Assembly (NCBI RefSeq): GCF_029080175.1
Contig: NZ_JARFJC010000029.1
Source of the DNA: Luteipulveratus flavus
GTDB taxonomy: Bacteria; Actinomycetota; Actinomycetes; Actinomycetales; Dermatophilaceae
Length of the DNA stretch: 64,000 nucleotides
Direction: 5' to 3' (one strand)
Part shown: positions 60,551-64,000 of the stretch, piece after piece
Position numbering within the stretch: position 1 is the first letter of the stretch
How the letters are laid out: each line of letters begins with the position of its first letter
Notes under the pieces: model-generated
What the model was told of the DNA's origin: nothing
The model's database searches: none
The model's input: only the letters and a program-made list of their open reading frames with translations
Made by a program: the position numbers and the translations under genes

Positions 60551-61072
60551 TCAACCGCGCGGGGTGATCACCGTACGCAGCACCGCGGACCCCGGTGCGA
60601 CGTCGCGCCACGGGGTGTCGATGTCCAGCACCGCGAGCGTGCAGGTCGGGAACCCGTGGGCGAGCTCCTCCCTCGCCTCCGGCTCGCTGCCCTCCCCGCT
60701 CAGCTCGACCGCCAGGTCGGGCACGCCCGGCGCGTGACCGACGAGGACGACGGCCAGTGCGTCCTCGTCCGCCTCCCGGACGACCGTCAGCAACCGCTCG
60801 ACCGGCGCGTTGTAGATGCGCGGGTCGTGCTCGACGACCGTGCCCAGACCGCTCGCCTCCACCACGCCGGCCCACGTCTCGCGGGTGCGGGCCGAGGTGC
60901 TGCACAGCACGAGGTCGGGCGCGAAACCCTGCTCGCGCAACCACTTCCCGGCGGCCTCGGCGTCCGCCCGGCCCCGGTCGGTGAGGGAACGCTCGTGGTC
61001 GACCGCGGCCTCGGGGTCCTCGGCCTTGGCGTGGCGCAGCAGCACGAGCTGCCGGTGGGTGGCGTCGTTCAT
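60551..61072 (-). CDS. SixA-type histidine phosphatase
   Basis: A 173-residue phosphoglycerate-mutase-superfamily phosphatase with the catalytic LLRHAKAED motif (His about 14), SARTRETW and VGHAPGVPDLAV with the second His. SixA removes phosphate from His of phosphorelay or PTS proteins; in actinobacteria the true substrate is often unknown. The ATG at 61072 is preceded six bases upstream by CATGCT. Confidence 0.9.
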   Translation of the reverse strand: MNDATHRQLVLLRHAKAEDPEAAVDHERSLTDRGRADAEAAGKWLREQGFAPDLVLCSTSARTRETWAGVVEASGLGTVVEHDPRIYNAPVERLLTVVREADEDALAVVLVGHAPGVPDLAVELSGEGSEPEAREELAHGFPTCTLAVLDIDTPWRDVAPGSAVLRTVITPRG

Positions 61073-61084
61073 GGGTGCAGCATG

Positions 61085-62008
61085 TCAGGCGCGGTGGACG
61101 ATGTGGCGCAGGCCGAGTCCCTCGGCGTACGCGGCCAGCTCACGCCGCAGGAACCGCAGCGCCCGTGGCTCGAACGCCGTGCTCGCCCCGCCCACGTGCG
61201 GGCTGATGAGGACGCCCTCGGTACGCCACAGCGGGTGCTCGCTCGGGAGGGGCTCGGGGTCGGTGACGTCCAGGGCGGCCCGCAGCCGACCCGTACGGCA
61301 CTCGGCCAGCAGCGCGTCGGTGTCGACCACTCCGCCACGGGCGACGTTCACCACGAGGGCGTCGTCCGGAAGTGCCGCGAGGAACTCCGCATCGGCCAGG
61401 TGTCGCGTCGAGTCGGTCAGCGGCACGATGAGGACGACGATCTCGGCGTCGGGAAGCAGGGAGGGCAGCTCGTCGACGCCGTGCACCCGGTCGACCAGCT
61501 CGTCCCCGCCGCGGGCGCGGGACGCGACCGCCGTGACCTGAGCCTCGAACGCCTGCAGGCGACTCACGATCGCCCGCCCGACCGACCCGTACCCGACCAC
61601 GAGGACCCGGCGGTCCGCGAGCGACGGCGCTCCTGCGGCGCGCAACCACTTCCCGCTCTCCTGAGCGCGGACGAAGTCGGGGATGCGCCGCTGCGACGCC
61701 AGCATCAGCGCGAGCGCGAGCTCGGCCGTCGAGGTGTCGTGGATGCCGGCGCCGTTCGCCAGCGCGACCCCGGACGGCAGGTACGGCACCGCGTGCTCGT
61801 AGCCCGCGGTGACCAGCTGGACGGCCTGGAGCCGAGGCAGCTCGGCGAGCCGGGCCAGGCGCGCCGCGTTGCCCATGTAGGGCGGCACGACCACCTCGAT
61901 GTCGTCGCGGGGGGCGGAGTCCTTCAGGTCCCAGGCGACCAGCTCGGCGTCCTCGATGCCCTCCAGGGCGGTGATCCAGTGGGGGTCCGGCACGGAGATC
62001 ACGGGCAT
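61085..62008 (-). CDS. D-isomer-specific 2-hydroxyacid dehydrogenase
   Basis: A 307-residue NAD(P)-dependent enzyme: the NAD motif VVGYGSVGRAIVSRL, the catalytic Arg in VNVARGGVVDTD, Glu in VTDPEPLPSEHPLW and His in ISPHVGGAST. The substrate (glyoxylate, hydroxypyruvate or another 2-oxo acid) is unknown. TACGTT in gene sense (plus-strand 62016-62021) is seven bases before the ATG: leaderless. The 12-base gap to the downstream SixA gene allows cotranscription. Confidence 0.92.
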   Translation of the reverse strand: MPVISVPDPHWITALEGIEDAELVAWDLKDSAPRDDIEVVVPPYMGNAARLARLAELPRLQAVQLVTAGYEHAVPYLPSGVALANGAGIHDTSTAELALALMLASQRRIPDFVRAQESGKWLRAAGAPSLADRRVLVVGYGSVGRAIVSRLQAFEAQVTAVASRARGGDELVDRVHGVDELPSLLPDAEIVVLIVPLTDSTRHLADAEFLAALPDDALVVNVARGGVVDTDALLAECRTGRLRAALDVTDPEPLPSEHPLWRTEGVLISPHVGGASTAFEPRALRFLRRELAAYAEGLGLRHIVHRA

Positions 62009-62066
62009 GGTCGGCAACGTACGCGTCGCACGGTGCGGCCGGGCACCCGGGCCGTCAGAATGAGTC

Positions 62067-63164
62067 ATGGACCGATCCCGGCGTCGCCGGTTCGCCGCGG
62101 CCGCGGTGGCGAGCCTCGTGCTGCTGTCCGCGTCGTGCACCGCCGGCGGCGAGTCGCCCGACAGCGCGGCCTCCACGGGACCCGCCGCAGACGTGGTCGG
62201 CGCGCGTACGACCGTCGCCCAGGACCTCGACGTGCCGTGGGGCGTCGCGTTCCTCCCCGACCGCTCGGCGCTGGTCACGCTGCGGGACAAGGCCGACGTG
62301 GTGGCGGTGAGCAGCGCAGGTGCCGCGCCGATGCCCGTGGGTCACATCGACGGGGTGTCGCCGGACGGCGAGGGCGGCCTGCTCGGCATCGCGGTGTCGC
62401 CCCGGTTCGCCTCGGACAGAAGGGTTTTCGTCTACTACACGACTGAGTCGGACAACCGGGTCCAGCGGTTCACGCTCGACGACGGGCGGTTGCGAGCAGG
62501 CCCGGTCGTCGTGCAGGGCATCCCGCGCGCCGGCTTCCACGACGGCGGCCGGATCGCCTTCGGCCCGGACGGGCAGCTGTACGTCGGCACCGGCGACGCG
62601 GGCGAGCGCGACCGGGCCCAGGACCGCTCGAACCTCGGCGGGAAGATCCTGCGCGTCGACCAGGACGGAAGACCGCCGAGCAGCAACCCCTTCCCCGGCT
62701 CACCGGTGTGGAGCCTCGGGCACCGCAACGTGCAGGGGCTGGCGTGGGACACCGCGGGCCGGATGTTCGCCACCGAGTTCGGCCAGAACACCTGGGACGA
62801 GCTCAACCTGGTCCGGCCCGGCGCGAACTACGGCTGGCCGCGGGTCGAGGGCAGGGCCGGGCAGCAGCCGTACGTCGACCCGCTCGTGCAGTGGCCGACG
62901 TCCGACGCCTCCCCCAGCGGCCTGGCGATCGGCCCGGACGGCGCGGCGTACGTCGCAGCGCTCGCCGGCCGCACCCTGTGGCGGGTGCCACTGACCGGCG
63001 CGGCCGCGGGTGAGCCGCAGCGGCTGCTGCACGAGGAGCTCGGACGGATCCGTTCGGTCGTGGTCGCCCCTGACCGGCGGCTGTGGGTGGTCACCAGCAA
63101 CACCTTCCGTGGCTCGCCGCGGGACGGCGACGACCGGATCCTCGCGCTGACGGTGCGGATGTGA
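62067..63164 (+). CDS. Lipoprotein sugar dehydrogenase (glucose/sorbosone dehydrogenase family)
   Basis: A 365-residue exported lipoprotein. The signal peptide ends in lipobox LLSASC (Cys about 23). The beta-propeller shows GVAFLPDRSALVTLRDKADV, GEGGLLGIAVSPRF, LYVGTGDAGERDRAQD and LGGKILRVDQDG, the Yli-type GSDH signature with Ca/PQQ-binding positions. It probably oxidises aldose sugars at the cell surface with PQQ; the acceptor is unknown. CAGAAT five bases before the ATG hints at a leaderless start. Confidence 0.92.
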   Translation: MDRSRRRRFAAAAVASLVLLSASCTAGGESPDSAASTGPAADVVGARTTVAQDLDVPWGVAFLPDRSALVTLRDKADVVAVSSAGAAPMPVGHIDGVSPDGEGGLLGIAVSPRFASDRRVFVYYTTESDNRVQRFTLDDGRLRAGPVVVQGIPRAGFHDGGRIAFGPDGQLYVGTGDAGERDRAQDRSNLGGKILRVDQDGRPPSSNPFPGSPVWSLGHRNVQGLAWDTAGRMFATEFGQNTWDELNLVRPGANYGWPRVEGRAGQQPYVDPLVQWPTSDASPSGLAIGPDGAAYVAALAGRTLWRVPLTGAAAGEPQRLLHEELGRIRSVVVAPDRRLWVVTSNTFRGSPRDGDDRILALTVRM

Positions 63165-63209
63165 ACCTGATCGGCGCGCACCAGCGGCGGGCGTGGGAAA
63201 ATCGACGGT

Positions 63210-64000
63210 GTGAACGAGCCCGAAGGATCGGACGCGGCGTTCCGTGAGCTGGTGGAGGCGCGCTGGCACCGGTGGTCGGCTGTCGCGTTCCTCGTGCTCC
63301 AGGACGAGCGCCAGGCCCACGACGCGGTGCTTGAGACCTTCGTCCGCACCCATCAGGACTGGGCGGAGCTGCCCGGCTCACCGTCCGTCTCCGCCCTGAC
63401 CGCGTTGGTCCGTCGCGTCCGTGACCGCGCGGAGTCGACCTCGAACCAGCCGCCCGACCCGTCCGACGATCTCGTGCCGATCGGCGAGAGCGAGCACACC
63501 GCCCGTCTCGTGACGGCGTACGCCGGGCTTCCCGTCGGCCCTCGCCTGGCGCTCGCGCTCCGGGCGATCGAGGACCTCACCGACGACGAGATCGCCGTGG
63601 TCAGCCGTTCGACGCCGGCGCAGGTCGCCCAGGAGGTCGATCATGGGCTCGCCGAGCTCCACTCCGTTGTCCCGCCGAGCTGGTCGCACGCCCAGCTGGA
63701 GAGTGCCTTGCGTGGCGCACTGCGCGGACGTACCGACCGCGTACTCGCCGACGAAGACCCTTGGCAGACAACGCAGCTCGCCCTCGTCACCGCACGCCGA
63801 CGACGCCGCCGGACGGCCGGCGCGTTCGTCGGCGCACTGGTCCTCGCGCTGGTCGCGGCCGGTGGCGCCACCGTCGCGCTGACCGACGACTCACCTGCGC
63901 CGCAGGCGGTGCACGACTCCCCCACCGCGACGAGCTCCCGGACGATGTCCACCCCGCTGGACGCGCGCAGCACGGACCTCACCCGCTGGCCGCTGCGAGG
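63210..64000 (+). CDS. Sigma-70-like (SigE-type) membrane protein, C-terminus beyond the window
   Basis: About 263 codons from a GTG at 63210 run open to the end of the window. The N-terminal part, FRELVEARWHRWSAVAFLVL to AVLETFVRTHQDW, resembles sigma region 2, and LAELHSVVPPSWSHAQLESA follows a degenerate region-4-like helix pair (IEDLTDDEIAVVSRS). After a basic stretch (ARRRRRRTAG) comes a single membrane helix AFVGALVLALVAAGGATVAL and a Ser/Thr-rich external part. This looks like a sigma-like domain fused to an extracytoplasmic sensor. Assignment is tentative because the remainder lies outside. Confidence 0.6.
   Translation, partial: MNEPEGSDAAFRELVEARWHRWSAVAFLVLQDERQAHDAVLETFVRTHQDWAELPGSPSVSALTALVRRVRDRAESTSNQPPDPSDDLVPIGESEHTARLVTAYAGLPVGPRLALALRAIEDLTDDEIAVVSRSTPAQVAQEVDHGLAELHSVVPPSWSHAQLESALRGALRGRTDRVLADEDPWQTTQLALVTARRRRRRTAGAFVGALVLALVAAGGATVALTDDSPAPQAVHDSPTATSSRTMSTPLDARSTDLTRWPLR

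Noticed and set aside
59021..62446. An 1141-codon plus-strand open frame across ilvD, the SixA gene and the hydroxyacid dehydrogenase
   Set aside because: It is antisense to three complete genes with catalytic motifs and has Arg/Val/Asp-rich shadow composition.

Overview
The window is a gap-free stretch of chromosome from a high-GC Gram-positive bacterium. GC-rich codon use, many GTG starts, leaderless start sites, EfeUOB, SMR/TDH/KBL cassettes, a BTAD/NB-ARC regulator and tandem dynamin-like GTPases all point to an actinobacterium, probably in the Micrococcales. A Dermacoccaceae-like genome is my guess and is not proven by anything here. I see no prophage, insertion sequence, CRISPR array or rRNA. 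Almost everything is housekeeping or metabolic.

Layout. 1-4022: malQ (cut by the window edge), an MscS-type channel, a group II truncated globin and a GH13 alpha-glucosidase behind a LacI-type operator. 4107-12882: thioesterases, a NIPSNAP protein, a secreted BNR/sialidase-like protein, an acetyltransferase, ettA, ssb and an S66 peptidase. 13013-16419: a translationally coupled pair of membrane GTPases of dynamin type. 16532-20719: a DinB-like protein and the ferrous/ferric iron operon efeUOB behind a DtxR/IdeR-like box. 20820-29755: four tRNAs (Arg-TCT, His-GTG, Lys-CTT, Leu-TAG), a PrsW protease, orn, a BrkB/YihY protein, a guanidinium-type SMR exporter, the threonine-to-glycine pair tdh-kbl, a GroES-like protein, a DUF3618 protein and bcp. 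29786-42090: a rph-rdgB-molybdoenzyme operon, murI with an MBL hydrolase, several single enzymes, and two genes broken by single-base frameshifts (an SDR and a globin). 42141-60493: a spread-out branched-chain amino acid region (cimA, ilvE, leuB, then ilvC-ilvN-ilvB and ilvD), interrupted by a quinone oxidoreductase, a DUF2332 protein, a large BTAD/NB-ARC regulator and a convergent DrrAB-type ABC transporter. 60551-64000: a SixA phosphatase, a 2-hydroxyacid dehydrogenase, a lipoprotein sugar dehydrogenase and a truncated sigma-like membrane protein.

How genes work together. CimA (pyruvate to citramalate), LeuB, IlvBN, IlvC, IlvD and IlvE together cover most of isoleucine, valine and leucine synthesis. 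Two of these units carry textbook attenuators. The ilvBNC mRNA starts with a leaderless 12-codon peptide containing Ile-Leu-Val-Leu, followed by a terminator. The cimA mRNA starts with a leaderless peptide containing three consecutive Ile codons, also followed by a terminator. EfeU, EfeO and EfeB form one iron-import system. TDH and KBL form the two-step threonine degradation route.

Two genome-wide style signals stand out. First, about 20 protein genes have a TANNNT-like -10 hexamer exactly 6-7 bases before the start codon, so they are probably translated from leaderless mRNAs. In three divergent pairs these promoters interlock within 36-39 bp. Second, gene ends carry long near-perfect palindromes belonging to at least two sequence families (three copies of one, two of another), plus a 31-bp-arm palindrome and a G-tract beside ilvC.
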